The notes below the pieces were generated by a model that did not search any database, had not been told where the DNA came from, and saw only the letters and a list, made by a program, of their open reading frames with translations. A stretch of 34,715 nt of DNA from JACPTG01 sp964504135. GTDB lineage: Archaea; Nanobdellota; Nanobdellia; Woesearchaeales; UBA10216. Every line of letters starts with the position of its first letter. Position 1 is the stretch's first letter. Below are positions 23,314-31,578 of the stretch, piece after piece. The stretch covers positions 1 through 34,715 of the forward strand of contig CAZDCW010000011.1 of NCBI GenBank assembly GCA_964504135.1, read 5' to 3'. The position numbers and the translations under genes were made by a program.

Positions 23314-23724
23314 ATGGACTACTATGACCGTTTCAGGGACAAGGCTCCTGACGCTGCCCTGTCATTAATTTTGCATTCCATGTACCTTTTTGCCGCAGTC
23401 CAGACAAGGATTGACCGCGCTCGGGAATTGCAGGCAAAGGGAAGCATAGAAGCGAGCAAGAAGTATGATAAAACTGCCCTTGACCTCTGCCACAGGATAG
23501 AACAAATTCTATGCAGCCCTGAGCCAAGGATGCGCCACATGGACAACGCCCGCGGCGAAATGGCGGATGCCATGCGGGCCGTAACCGACAACACCGGCGA
23601 GGACCTTTCATGGCTCACCGCGGCGATTGGCCAGCGGCCTGACGCTTACCTTCAGACAAACTGGCCTTCCCTTACTGATAGGCAACGGTACATACTTACT
23701 TTGCGGATGCCACCAGGGGACTGA
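23314..23724 (+). CDS. Hypothetical helical protein, no family recognised
   Basis: A 136-residue protein that looks soluble and mainly alpha-helical (long amphipathic stretches at about 12-45 and 50-70, rich in Ala, Arg, Asp). MDYYDRFRDKAPDAALSLIL starts it, and the C-terminus ends WPSLTDRQRYILTLRMPPGD. It contains no signal peptide or membrane helix; the one moderately hydrophobic stretch (LSLILHSMYLFAAV) is amphipathic. It stands alone between two glycan operons with its own promoter. I do not recognise it and propose no function. Confidence 0.65.
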   Translation: MDYYDRFRDKAPDAALSLILHSMYLFAAVQTRIDRARELQAKGSIEASKKYDKTALDLCHRIEQILCSPEPRMRHMDNARGEMADAMRAVTDNTGEDLSWLTAAIGQRPDAYLQTNWPSLTDRQRYILTLRMPPGD

Positions 23725-23758
23725 CAATTCAGATTAGGCGGTAATGCCTTTCAAAAGC

Positions 23759-23766
23759 TTTATAAA
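23759..23766 (+). promoter_or_regulatory. TATA box of the GT2-AsnB-methyltransferase-YfhO operon
   Basis: TTTATAAA is centred 37 nt upstream of the ATG at 23800, leaving a leader of about 11 nt that holds GGGGGT (23791-23796), a weak Shine-Dalgarno. Confidence 0.5.
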
Positions 23767-23799
23767 TTGGCTCCGGCGTTTTTCTGTCTAGGGGGTTTC

Positions 23800-24744
23800 A
23801 TGAAGTACCTGTCTGTTGTCATTCCGATCTATAACGAGGAGAAGAATGTTGCGCAGCTTCACAGGGAGCTTTCCGAGGCTCTCCAGAAGGTTAAGCTGCG
23901 CCATGAGATTATCTTTGTTGATGACGGCAGCAGGGATGGCACTTCCGCAGCCCTGAAGCAGGTGTACTCTTCCAATCCCAATGTGAGGGTTGTCAGGCTT
24001 CGCCGAAACTTCGGCCAGACAGCTGCGATGAGCGCAGGGCTTGGCCAGGCCAAGGGCGATGTCATAGTAACAATGGATGGCGACCTTCAGAATGACCCTG
24101 CTGACATCCCTGCGCTGCTGGACAAAATCAGGGAGGGGTTTGATGTGGTTAGCGGTTGGCGCTTCAAGAGGAAGGATGCGCTGCTTTCCAAGGTTATTCC
24201 ATCGCTGCTGAGCAACTGGCTTGCCCGCGTACTTACAGGAGTCCACATCCATGACTACGGCTGCTCCCTGAAGGCATACCGCCGCGAAGCAGTCTCAGGA
24301 CTCAGGCTTTACGGCGAGATGCACAGGTACATCCCAGCCATCGTTGCCATGGATGGCTATTCTGTTGCCGAGGTCAGGGTTAATCACAGACCCAGGGCGC
24401 ATGGCAGGTCAAAGTACAACCTCACAAGGCTGATGAAGGGGCTCCTTGACCTTCTTTACATAAAATTCTGGACTACTTACGGAACAAGGCCCCTGCACCT
24501 CTTCGGCCTGCTTGGATTTTTCCAGTACTTCCTCGCCTTTCTGATATTCGCAGAGCAGCTTGTGAAGGCATTTCTCATCCGCTCCCTGAATATCGGCCCG
24601 CTGCTGCTTCTTTCAGTCATGCTCGTCATTACAGGAACCCTGTTCATACTTTTCGGCTTCCTTGGCGAGATTATGATAAGGACTTATTATGCCGGCGCCG
24701 GAGAACCTTATGCTGTTGAGTCTGTTCTGGAGAGGAAGGGCTGA
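23800..24744 (+). CDS. GT2 polyprenyl-phosphate glycosyltransferase with C-terminal membrane helices (GtrB/ArnC type)
   Basis: A 314-residue enzyme. The catalytic half has LSVVIPIYNEEKNVAQLHRE, IIFVDDGSRDGTSAAL, NFGQTAAMSAGLGQAKGD, VTMDGDLQNDPADIP and HDYGCSLKAYRREAV. Two hydrophobic helices (about 233-258 and 265-290) anchor it, as in GtrB/ArnC proteins that make undecaprenyl- or dolichyl-phosphate sugars. A GRSKYNLTRLMKGLLDL segment before the first helix is family-typical. The ATG at 23800 is chosen because the in-frame TTG at 23767 overlaps the TATA box. It heads a four-gene operon; AsnB follows after 2 nt. Confidence 0.9.
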   Translation: MKYLSVVIPIYNEEKNVAQLHRELSEALQKVKLRHEIIFVDDGSRDGTSAALKQVYSSNPNVRVVRLRRNFGQTAAMSAGLGQAKGDVIVTMDGDLQNDPADIPALLDKIREGFDVVSGWRFKRKDALLSKVIPSLLSNWLARVLTGVHIHDYGCSLKAYRREAVSGLRLYGEMHRYIPAIVAMDGYSVAEVRVNHRPRAHGRSKYNLTRLMKGLLDLLYIKFWTTYGTRPLHLFGLLGFFQYFLAFLIFAEQLVKAFLIRSLNIGPLLLLSVMLVITGTLFILFGFLGEIMIRTYYAGAGEPYAVESVLERKG

Positions 24745-24746
24745 TA

Positions 24747-26657
24747 ATGTGCGGCATATGCGGCTTTTACGCAGCTGAGGACAGGGAGCTTCTAAGGCGG
24801 ATGAATGCCTCTATTGAGCACCGCGGCCCTGATGACGAGGGCTATTTCTCTGACGACACCTGCAGCCTTGCCATGCGCAGGCTTGCAATTATTGACGTGC
24901 AGCTTGGAAAGCAGCCCATGCACAATGAGAATGAGGACATCTGGATAGTTTTCAACGGCGAGATTTACAATTACAGGCAGCTCAGGGAAGAGCTTTCCAA
25001 CCACCGCTTTTACACAAATTCAGACACAGAGGCAATCGTCCACGCCTATGAGGAGTTTGGCGATGACTGCGTAAGCTACCTGAACGGAATGTTCGCTTTC
25101 GCCATCTGGGACTCCAGGAGGAAGCGCCTTTTCATTGCAAGGGACAGGTTTGGCGAGAAGCCGCTGTATTACACTTTTGCCGGCAAGTCCATGTTTTTCG
25201 CATCTGAGATAAAGGCAATCCTCCAGAACAGGGAAATAAGACGGAGGCTGAACCCTGCGGCCCTGCACGACTACCTCTCCTTCAGGTGCAACAGCACAAA
25301 TGAGACTTTCTTCAGGGGCATCTTCAAGCTTCCGCCTGCGCATTGCCTCGTGTATGACGGGAAAAAGCCTGTGCTCCGCCAGTACTGGAACCCTAAAGTC
25401 CAGCCAGACTATTCAGGCACTGAAGAGCGGTTCGCGGATGAGCTTTACAGCCGCCTTTCTGAATCTGTGAAAATGCGCATGATGAGCGAGGTTCCGCTGG
25501 GAGCTTACCTTTCAGGCGGGATTGACTCAGGCTCTGTGGTTGGACTGATGAGCCAGCACAGCCAGGAGCCGGTAAAGACCTTCTCAGTGGGGTTTGAGGA
25601 TAACTTCGACGAGCTTAACGAGGCGCGATTCCTCGCTAACCACTTCAGGACAGACCACCGGGAGATTATGGTAAAGCCTGATGCGATTGACCTTTTGCCC
25701 AAGATTGTCTGGCACCTTGACGAGCCCATGGCAGACCCGACGTGCATTCCAGTTTACCTGCTGTCAAGGGAGGTCAAGCCTTACGCCACGGTTGTCCTTA
25801 CCGGTGATGGCAGCGACGAATTGCTTTACGGGTATGAGCAGTTCAGGTTCATGGCCATGCACAGGCGATTCCTTACCGGCATGCCCTCTCCGCTGAGAAA
25901 GTCAATTCATCTTGCCTCCAGGCTGATTCCAATGAGCCTGCTGGACGTCATCTTCAGGTACAGCAGCTCGCTCGGCGCCAAGGGCATGGAGAGATTCCGC
26001 GAGTTCATCTCCACAGACGACCCTGCCAGGATGTACCTGAGCCTGGTCTCCATTTTTTCAGAGGATGAGAAACGAAAACTTTTCAACCCTGACCTGAGGG
26101 CGAGGCTGTCATCCATAAGGCTGGCCGCAGACATCAACAGGCATTATTTCAGCAGCGGCAGCAGCTTCATCTCAAATGTTGTCCGGCTTGACGTGGACAG
26201 GATTCTCGCAGAGAACATGCTGATGCGCTCTGACAAGAACACAATGGCCTTCTCTGTTGAGCAGCGCGTCCCCTTCCTCGACCACACCCTTGCAGAGTTC
26301 ATTTACTCCATTCCACCTGAGCTTAAGCTCAGCGGCAGCACAGACAAGTACATCCTGCGAAGGGCCATGCAGAAGCTTGTCCCCAGCCAGACAACCAAAA
26401 GGAAAAAGTCAAGGTTCTTCGTCCCAATCCACAGGTGGATGGAGGGCGAACTGGGAGAGATTGCAAGGCAGTCCCTAAGGGACAGCAAGCTGTTCAGGAA
26501 GGCCTATGCTGACAACATTTTTAAAGATATGAAAAGGTCCAGGCTGTATTACAGCAGGCAACTGTGGGCGCTTCTCATCTTCAATGTGTGGCACAGGATG
26601 TTCATTGAGGATAAGCTTTCCGCCAGGCCTGCCATCAGCTTGAGGGAACTGTTATGA
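24747..26657 (+). CDS. asnB: Glutamine-hydrolysing asparagine synthase-type amidotransferase
   Basis: A 636-residue, full-length AsnB-type enzyme. Cys2 of MCGICGFY is the class II glutaminase nucleophile after Met removal; RRLAIIDVQLGKQPM and FNGEIYNYRQLREEL complete the N-terminal domain (about 1-190). The synthetase domain carries the ATP-binding loop SGGIDSGS (256-263), TGDGSDELLYGYEQF and DKNTMAFSVEQRVPFLDH. The established reaction is amidation of aspartate using glutamine and ATP. In a glycan operon, related enzymes amidate uronic-acid sugars or other glycan carboxyls, so a sugar-amidating role is a reasonable alternative and is inference. Its last 4 nt overlap the methyltransferase start (ATGA). 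Confidence 0.93.
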   Translation: MCGICGFYAAEDRELLRRMNASIEHRGPDDEGYFSDDTCSLAMRRLAIIDVQLGKQPMHNENEDIWIVFNGEIYNYRQLREELSNHRFYTNSDTEAIVHAYEEFGDDCVSYLNGMFAFAIWDSRRKRLFIARDRFGEKPLYYTFAGKSMFFASEIKAILQNREIRRRLNPAALHDYLSFRCNSTNETFFRGIFKLPPAHCLVYDGKKPVLRQYWNPKVQPDYSGTEERFADELYSRLSESVKMRMMSEVPLGAYLSGGIDSGSVVGLMSQHSQEPVKTFSVGFEDNFDELNEARFLANHFRTDHREIMVKPDAIDLLPKIVWHLDEPMADPTCIPVYLLSREVKPYATVVLTGDGSDELLYGYEQFRFMAMHRRFLTGMPSPLRKSIHLASRLIPMSLLDVIFRYSSSLGAKGMERFREFISTDDPARMYLSLVSIFSEDEKRKLFNPDLRARLSSIRLAADINRHYFSSGSSFISNVVRLDVDRILAENMLMRSDKNTMAFSVEQRVPFLDHTLAEFIYSIPPELKLSGSTDKYILRRAMQKLVPSQTTKRKKSRFFVPIHRWMEGELGEIARQSLRDSKLFRKAYADNIFKDMKRSRLYYSRQLWALLIFNVWHRMFIEDKLSARPAISLRELL

Positions 26658-27613
26658 GGCGCGGTCTGCTCCGGTACCTGGCCTGTCCTGACTGCAGGAA
26701 GCCTTTCAAACTTGAAACCCCTGTCCAGCAGGGCAGCCACCTTGTTTCAGGATTCCTGGCCTGCAGGAAATGCAGCGCGCGCTATCCTATCGTCCGCGGC
26801 GTCCCAAGGATTCTCAGGAAGCTTTCAGGAGTTGAGGAAAGGACTGCGGCTGCCTTTGGCTATGAGTGGAAGAACTTCAGGGAGAATTACGGGTACTACC
26901 AGAAACAGTTCCTCAGCTGGATAAGGCCAGTATCCCCTGGTTTTTTCAGGGGCAAAGTGGTTTTGGATGCAGGCTGCGGGATGGGCCGCAACCTTTTCCT
27001 CGCCGGAAAGTTCGGCTCAAAGGACGCCATCGGCATGGACCTCAGCGAGGCTGTTGATGCGGCTTTTGACATGACTATGCACATGCCCAACGTCCACGTT
27101 GTACAGGCTGACATCAACCATCCGCCTTTCAGGCAGTGCTTTGGCTACATTTTTTCAGTCGGTGTCCTGCACCATCTTCCAGACCCGAAAGCAGGGTTTG
27201 ATTCGCTGCTGAAGGTCCTGAGGAAGGGAGGGGTTATTTCAGTCTGGGTTTACGGGAAAGAGGGGAATTTCCTCATAAGGACACTTGGCTCATTTGTCCG
27301 GGTGAACATCACCTCAAGGCTTCCGCATTCGCTGCTCAATGCCCTGTGCATTCCCCCTGCCTTCCTTCTGCATGTGCTGACTAGCCTTGTTTACAAGCCA
27401 CTCCGCCTCAGGTCTGCCCCTTATGGCGAATATTTCATTGCCATCGCTGACTTTGACTTCAGGAACAAGCTCTCAATAGTCTTTGACCACCTTGTGCCGC
27501 CTGTTGCCTATTACATAAGCAGACAGGAGATTGAGTCCTGGTTTTCAGCGCTTGGAAAGGTCGTCATCAGCCAGCGCTATGGCAACAGCTGGAGGGGGAC
27601 CGGAACCAAATGA
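26654..27613 (+). CDS. SAM-dependent methyltransferase with Trm112-like zinc ribbon
   Basis: A 319-residue protein. The N-terminal ribbon has Cys11, Cys14, Cys37 and Cys40 (CPDC and CRKC) and a YPIVRGVPRIL end, which is the Trm112/YcaR-like module. A class I methyltransferase core follows, with VVLDAGCGMGRNLFLAGKFG (SAM motif I), AIGMDLS, VVQADINHPPF and FSVGVLHHLPDPKAGFDSL. The C-terminal part has an amphipathic hydrophobic section (about 225-255). It sits in an operon with GT2, AsnB and a YfhO-like protein and overlaps both neighbours by 4 nt. The methyl acceptor is probably a glycan or lipid-linked sugar, by context. Confidence 0.87.
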   Translation: MRRGLLRYLACPDCRKPFKLETPVQQGSHLVSGFLACRKCSARYPIVRGVPRILRKLSGVEERTAAAFGYEWKNFRENYGYYQKQFLSWIRPVSPGFFRGKVVLDAGCGMGRNLFLAGKFGSKDAIGMDLSEAVDAAFDMTMHMPNVHVVQADINHPPFRQCFGYIFSVGVLHHLPDPKAGFDSLLKVLRKGGVISVWVYGKEGNFLIRTLGSFVRVNITSRLPHSLLNALCIPPAFLLHVLTSLVYKPLRLRSAPYGEYFIAIADFDFRNKLSIVFDHLVPPVAYYISRQEIESWFSALGKVVISQRYGNSWRGTGTK

Positions 27614-29892
27614 GGAGGCACATTGCTTTTATCGGTGCCCTCCTGGTTGTTGTCCTTATCTTCTTCAACAGCTGGCTGACCCTGAATTCGCACACCCTGG
27701 GAGACATGATTACCTATTATTATCCCCGTGCCGAAGCCCTCAGGCAGTCAATCGTAGATTATGGCGATTTTCTTCCGCTGTGGAGCCCTTACATCTTCTC
27801 AGGCGACCCCTTCCTGGCAAAGCCCAATGTGATGAATTTCTTCTTCATCCTGGGGCCGCTGCTGCTGGTTTTTCCTCCCATGGCGGCCCTGCACCTTAAT
27901 GTCCTGCTAGCCCTTTTCCTTTCTGCTGTTTTCATGTACTTCCTTGTTTTTCAGCTGTCCAGGGACAGCTTTGCATCGTTTGTTGCAGGCATAGCCTACC
28001 TGTTGAGCGGCTTTGCGTTGACTACAGTGATATTTTACGGTTGGGTTACCTTTGCCAACGCTTACATGCTTTTCCCCCTGCTGCTAATCTTCCTGTTCAG
28101 GATATCCTCTGGCCGCTGGCTCCTCAATTCCATCCTGGCAGGCGCAGTGCTTGGCCTGTTCGTCATAGGAGGCTCAGGCATAGAGTTTCTTTACGCCACG
28201 GTAATGGTGGCCATTTTCCTCGGCCTAAGCATTATCGGACGTGACCTGAAGGCAAGGCTTGCCCGCACACTATTGGTCGGCGTTGTCATTCTCGCAGTGT
28301 GCCTTGGGCTTTCTGCATTCAAGCTGCTTCCTGTTCTGGAATACCAGCAATCCAGCGTCAGGGCTGCCTTGAGCTGGCAGGAGGCATCAGGCAGGACAAT
28401 CCAGCCTTCCGGAATCCTCACTGAGCTTGTAGAGCCTGGCATTCCCAGGGTTTTCCAGACACCTTCCAGCAAAATCGGCATTGTAGCCTTTGCGCTGCTG
28501 CTTTTTGCCGTCTTCAGGCGGCCGAAGAGCAGGCCTGCAATCTTTTTTTGTGCGGTAATTGCCGTTGCACTGCTGCTTGCAACAGGCTCATTCCTGCTTT
28601 ACCTCTTCTGGAAGTTTTATCCAGGCTGGAGCGGCATGCGCTACGCCAACCGCGCGATTATCATGCTTGTCCCAGCCGCAGCCGCGCTTGCAGGCCTTGG
28701 AGCTGCATCCTTATTCCAGCAGCTGCGCCACAGGTCAGCGTCAGCCGCCAGGATTGGCTTTGCCGTTGTTGTAGCCCTCCTGCTGCTTGACCTTGCTGTC
28801 TTCGGCTCAGGAGGCCAGAGCAACGCAGGCGATGCAAGGTATGAATACAGGGATATTGATGAGGTGGTTGCGGCAAATGCCCTCATGCAGAATCTGAGTT
28901 CTATGCGCCAGAATTCTATTTTCAGGATTCACACACTTGAGACAACAGGCATTGACTGGGGGACTGAATTTTATACAGCGCCATTGCACCTTGAGAATAT
29001 TTACGGCTATGACACCCAGTGGCTTCCGGAATATCTCAACAGATACCTTTCTGCCGCCAACAATGCCCCTGCTGTCTTTTGGGGAATCCTGAATGTAAAA
29101 TACCTTACAGCCCAGAAGCCCATGAACATCCCGGGATTCAGGCTTGTTTCAAAGTTCCCTGAGTGCAAAACCTGCTTCCCGGAGGAAAAGGCAATACAAA
29201 AGGCATGGGGCCCTTACCTTTATGAAAATGAAAGATTCATGCCAAGGGCGTGGATTGCCGATAACGCAATCCTTGTTGTCGGCGAGCCCGGGCAGGCGAG
29301 GAATGCCGTGTTTGCCATTATGCTAAACCCTTCATTCAACGCTTCTTCAGCGGCAGTCGTTCAGGGCAGGCCCAGGCTCTCCTCGCATTCCATTGAAGAG
29401 CTAATGGCCTACAAGGCCGTGATTCTCACACAGGGCTCTGTTGACTCAGCCTCTGATACAAGGCTTCAGGCCTACGTCTCCAGGGGAGGAAGGATTCTTC
29501 CAGACCTGGCCTCGGGCTCCAATTCTGTTGATGACACGCAGATTTCAAGCCTGCTGGAATCGCTAAATGGAGGCTCCTACGCACCGGTAAGGGACATTTC
29601 AACCCTCAGCTTCTCCAGAAAGACCATAGAGGCCACGATGCCGGGATTCCTTGTCCTCAGCGAGCGATACGCCTTCTTCCCAGGCTGGAGGGCCTCAATC
29701 GAAGGCAGGGGGGAGGTGGAGCTGCTGAAGACAGATGGCGCAATCACCGCAGTCCGGCTTGAGAAACCCGGCTTTGTTGCCTTTGAATACATGCCTCCCT
29801 CATTTGTGGCAGGCAGGATTATTACCCTCCTCACCCTGGCCGTGCTGGCCGGGCTGCTCATTTATTTCAGGCTGGCCAGACAACAGAAATGA
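27610..29892 (+). CDS. YfhO-like polytopic membrane protein, GT-C superfamily
   Basis: A 760-residue protein with about 11-12 helices in the first 410 residues, a long outside part, and a last helix near the C-terminus. GDMITYYYPRAEALRQSI puts an Asp in the first outside loop. The C-terminal domain has VLSERYAFFPGWRASIEGRG and FVAFEYMPPS, the hallmark 'E-x-Y-PGW ... EY-P' pattern of the YfhO family. Bacterial YfhO is linked to glycosylation of lipoteichoic acid and GT-C activity is proposed for the family. It is the last gene of the GT2-AsnB-methyltransferase operon (4-nt overlap). Substrate unknown; it would act on the outer side of the membrane with the lipid-linked sugar from the GT2. Confidence 0.85.
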   Translation: MRRHIAFIGALLVVVLIFFNSWLTLNSHTLGDMITYYYPRAEALRQSIVDYGDFLPLWSPYIFSGDPFLAKPNVMNFFFILGPLLLVFPPMAALHLNVLLALFLSAVFMYFLVFQLSRDSFASFVAGIAYLLSGFALTTVIFYGWVTFANAYMLFPLLLIFLFRISSGRWLLNSILAGAVLGLFVIGGSGIEFLYATVMVAIFLGLSIIGRDLKARLARTLLVGVVILAVCLGLSAFKLLPVLEYQQSSVRAALSWQEASGRTIQPSGILTELVEPGIPRVFQTPSSKIGIVAFALLLFAVFRRPKSRPAIFFCAVIAVALLLATGSFLLYLFWKFYPGWSGMRYANRAIIMLVPAAAALAGLGAASLFQQLRHRSASAARIGFAVVVALLLLDLAVFGSGGQSNAGDARYEYRDIDEVVAANALMQNLSSMRQNSIFRIHTLETTGIDWGTEFYTAPLHLENIYGYDTQWLPEYLNRYLSAANNAPAVFWGILNVKYLTAQKPMNIPGFRLVSKFPECKTCFPEEKAIQKAWGPYLYENERFMPRAWIADNAILVVGEPGQARNAVFAIMLNPSFNASSAAVVQGRPRLSSHSIEELMAYKAVILTQGSVDSASDTRLQAYVSRGGRILPDLASGSNSVDDTQISSLLESLNGGSYAPVRDISTLSFSRKTIEATMPGFLVLSERYAFFPGWRASIEGRGEVELLKTDGAITAVRLEKPGFVAFEYMPPSFVAGRIITLLTLAVLAGLLIYFRLARQQK

Positions 29893-29905
29893 CTACTTTT
29901 TAGTT
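29893..29905 (+). terminator. T-rich terminator candidate after the YfhO gene
   Basis: ACTACTTTTTAG follows the stop codon of the YfhO-like gene directly. Archaeal RNA polymerase often stops at such T-runs without a hairpin. Support is weak. Confidence 0.3.
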
Positions 29906-29920
29906 GCTCTAAAGATAAAC

Positions 29921-29966
29921 TTTAAAAGCTTATGAGTTCTCCCTCAACCAGTTCACGAATGGAGGT
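29921..29966 (+). promoter_or_regulatory. TATA box and strong Shine-Dalgarno for a leadered mRNA
   Basis: TTTAAAA (29921-29927) lies about 50 nt upstream of the ATG at 29974, giving a leader of roughly 24 nt. GGAGGT at 29961-29966 is a full-strength Shine-Dalgarno with 7-nt spacing. This contrasts with the leaderless style of the neighbouring operons. Confidence 0.6.
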
Positions 29967-29973
29967 TTGAAAA

Positions 29974-30378
29974 ATGGCTAAAGACATACAAATTACTTTA
30001 AAGCCAGATGAATGGACATATTACCATCCCAACAATTCATACTATTTGGGGGTTCCTGTTGATGCAGCAGCCGAGTTAAAGGGTTCTTTTCCGGGTGACT
30101 ATTCTAGAGCGGAGTTAAATTTTGAGTTCGGCCCAAAGTTGGATTCGGCAGCATATATGTTGCAGGCCAGGGTTCCGGCGTTAGAGAATCAGGCAGGTCA
30201 CACTGCAACAGCCTATTTTGACCCAACATCAGGTGAGACCAGCTATCGGGGGAAACTGGAGCTGTTGCAGGCTTTGGTTCATCATATCCGAGAGGCAAAA
30301 GAAATGCCTCCTTCAAAGCAGGGAGGCCTTGATGTCCTGCTGTCAGTCATTGAATCCGGTGAAATCCGCAGGGAGTGA
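29974..30378 (+). CDS. Small protein of unknown function, three-member family in this window (copy 1)
   Basis: A 134-residue soluble protein without signal peptide or membrane helix. The N-terminal two thirds look beta-rich (YYLGVPVDAAAELKG, then YSRAELNFEFG), and the C-terminus is a helical pair (LELLQALVHHIREAKEMPPS, then LDVLLSVIES). The same pattern is seen in the proteins at 34215-34616 (FYTLDVPDDAVNDAL, NEVEIGFG, ...LRDLLKASEGLPP...LDRMIDYAAS) and, more weakly, 33862-34218, so I read these as a family. Nine of 14 Leu codons are TTA or TTG, unlike the neighbouring genes. It has a strong Shine-Dalgarno and is followed by a second small gene with a 2-nt gap. No known family is recognised. 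Confidence 0.65.
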   Translation: MAKDIQITLKPDEWTYYHPNNSYYLGVPVDAAAELKGSFPGDYSRAELNFEFGPKLDSAAYMLQARVPALENQAGHTATAYFDPTSGETSYRGKLELLQALVHHIREAKEMPPSKQGGLDVLLSVIESGEIRRE

Positions 30379-30380
30379 TA

Positions 30381-30713
30381 ATGCGCTCGATAGACGACGT
30401 GGCTGCAGAGTCGCTTCCGCCGCAGTTAAGGGATTGCCTCTGTCACATGGAGCGTTTCGCCAGGCACGCCGGGCTTAACCTCACAGTCAGCGACAGCCGG
30501 CTTGTCTTTTTCAGGGGCAAGTCGGCCAACCAGTTTCTAATATCTGTAGGCCTTGATTATGAGGGTGATGTCGCAACTCCTTTGGGGTATCATGTGACTC
30601 TCCATGACAGGAAGGCGCGGCGTGAAGGCAATGCCCTGGCCGACATGCTAACCGGACTGTATTATTCCCAAGGCATGCAGGTTTCCCATACAGGGGCTTA
30701 TCCGAGGCGATAG
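30381..30713 (+). CDS. Small protein of unknown function
   Basis: A 110-residue soluble protein. MRSIDDVAAESLPPQLRDCL and CHMERFARHAGLNLTV suggest a helical N-terminus; the middle (LVFFRGKSANQFLISVGLDY, YHVTLHD) looks beta-rich; the end has NALADMLTGLYYSQGMQ. GGAGTGAT at 30371-30378 is a good Shine-Dalgarno for the ATG at 30381, with the previous stop inside it. It is probably co-translated with the small protein before it. Its end faces the minus-strand GT2 gene after 13 nt. No family recognised; it does not clearly belong to the three-member family. Confidence 0.6.
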   Translation: MRSIDDVAAESLPPQLRDCLCHMERFARHAGLNLTVSDSRLVFFRGKSANQFLISVGLDYEGDVATPLGYHVTLHDRKARREGNALADMLTGLYYSQGMQVSHTGAYPRR

Positions 30714-30726
30714 GCAGGAGTCGGTT

Positions 30727-31578
30727 CTACCTCTTCCTCGCCATTAAGTCAGCCAGCAGCCCGATGAATCCTATCTGGAGGCCTGCAAGGAATAGCGTGA
30801 CTGGAAGCTCAGCGACGTTTTGGATGGTGGCGTATTCATATATCCCTGCCGCAATCCCAAGCGTTATCAGCAGTATGGATGGCAGCAGGAAGAACCTGAG
30901 CGGCTCAAAGTAAATCATTATCCTGAATATCAGCGTGAGGAATCCGACAAAGTCCCGCAGCGGCCGTATGCTTGACTTGCCTTCCCGCCTGTAGTATTCT
31001 ATCGGCACATATTTTACAGTGTAGTCATTTGTCATGGCGGCGAGGGTTATTGTAGTTGTGAATGAGAATCCCGATGGGTAAAGGCTGTAGAACCTTTCGG
31101 CCATGTCCTTCCGGAATATCCTGAAGCCTGAGTTGAGGTCTGGTATTTTCCTGCCTGTCAGGATGTTCGCGAGGAGTGTCAGTATTGCCTTTGCAGGCCT
31201 TCTCATAAGCGGCACGTTTTTCACTGACCTTGCACCGACCACCATGTCGTAGCGCTCTGTATGGCTTATCAGTTCAGGTATTGCCTCTATCGGGTAGGTT
31301 CCGTCAGCGTCTGTTATAAGAATCCATTCCCCGGCAGCATTTCTTATCCCGGTTTTTATTGCCGCGCCATATCCAAGGTTGTACGGATGGGTTATTGTCC
31401 TTGCTTCGCCCATGCCTTTCAGTATTTTCGCTGTGTTGTCTGCGCTTCCGTCGTTGACGCAGATTATCTCGTGTTTTTTTCCAGCCAGCGCTTTTTTTAC
31501 CCTGCTGACTGTATCAGCTATTGATTTTTCCTCATTGTACACAGGAATTACTATTGTAACTGCTGGCTTTTGTACCAT
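30727..31578 (-). CDS. GT2 polyprenyl-phosphate sugar transferase with C-terminal membrane helices
   Basis: A 283-residue enzyme. TIVIPVYNEEKSIADTVSR, EIICVNDGSADNTAKIL, NLGYGAAIKTGIRNAAGEW, LITDADGTYPIEAIP and DLNSGFRIFRKDMAERF are the DPM1-type catalytic segments. Two hydrophobic helices (about 220-243 and 255-278) follow. It would load a sugar onto polyprenyl phosphate at the inner face of the membrane. Its 5' end overlaps the 3' end of the epimerase gene by 28 nt, and it is the last gene of the GT4-epimerase-GT2 operon. Donor may be a uronic-acid or hexose nucleotide, given the epimerase. Confidence 0.88.
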   Translation of the reverse strand: MVQKPAVTIVIPVYNEEKSIADTVSRVKKALAGKKHEIICVNDGSADNTAKILKGMGEARTITHPYNLGYGAAIKTGIRNAAGEWILITDADGTYPIEAIPELISHTERYDMVVGARSVKNVPLMRRPAKAILTLLANILTGRKIPDLNSGFRIFRKDMAERFYSLYPSGFSFTTTITLAAMTNDYTVKYVPIEYYRREGKSSIRPLRDFVGFLTLIFRIMIYFEPLRFFLLPSILLITLGIAAGIYEYATIQNVAELPVTLFLAGLQIGFIGLLADLMARKR

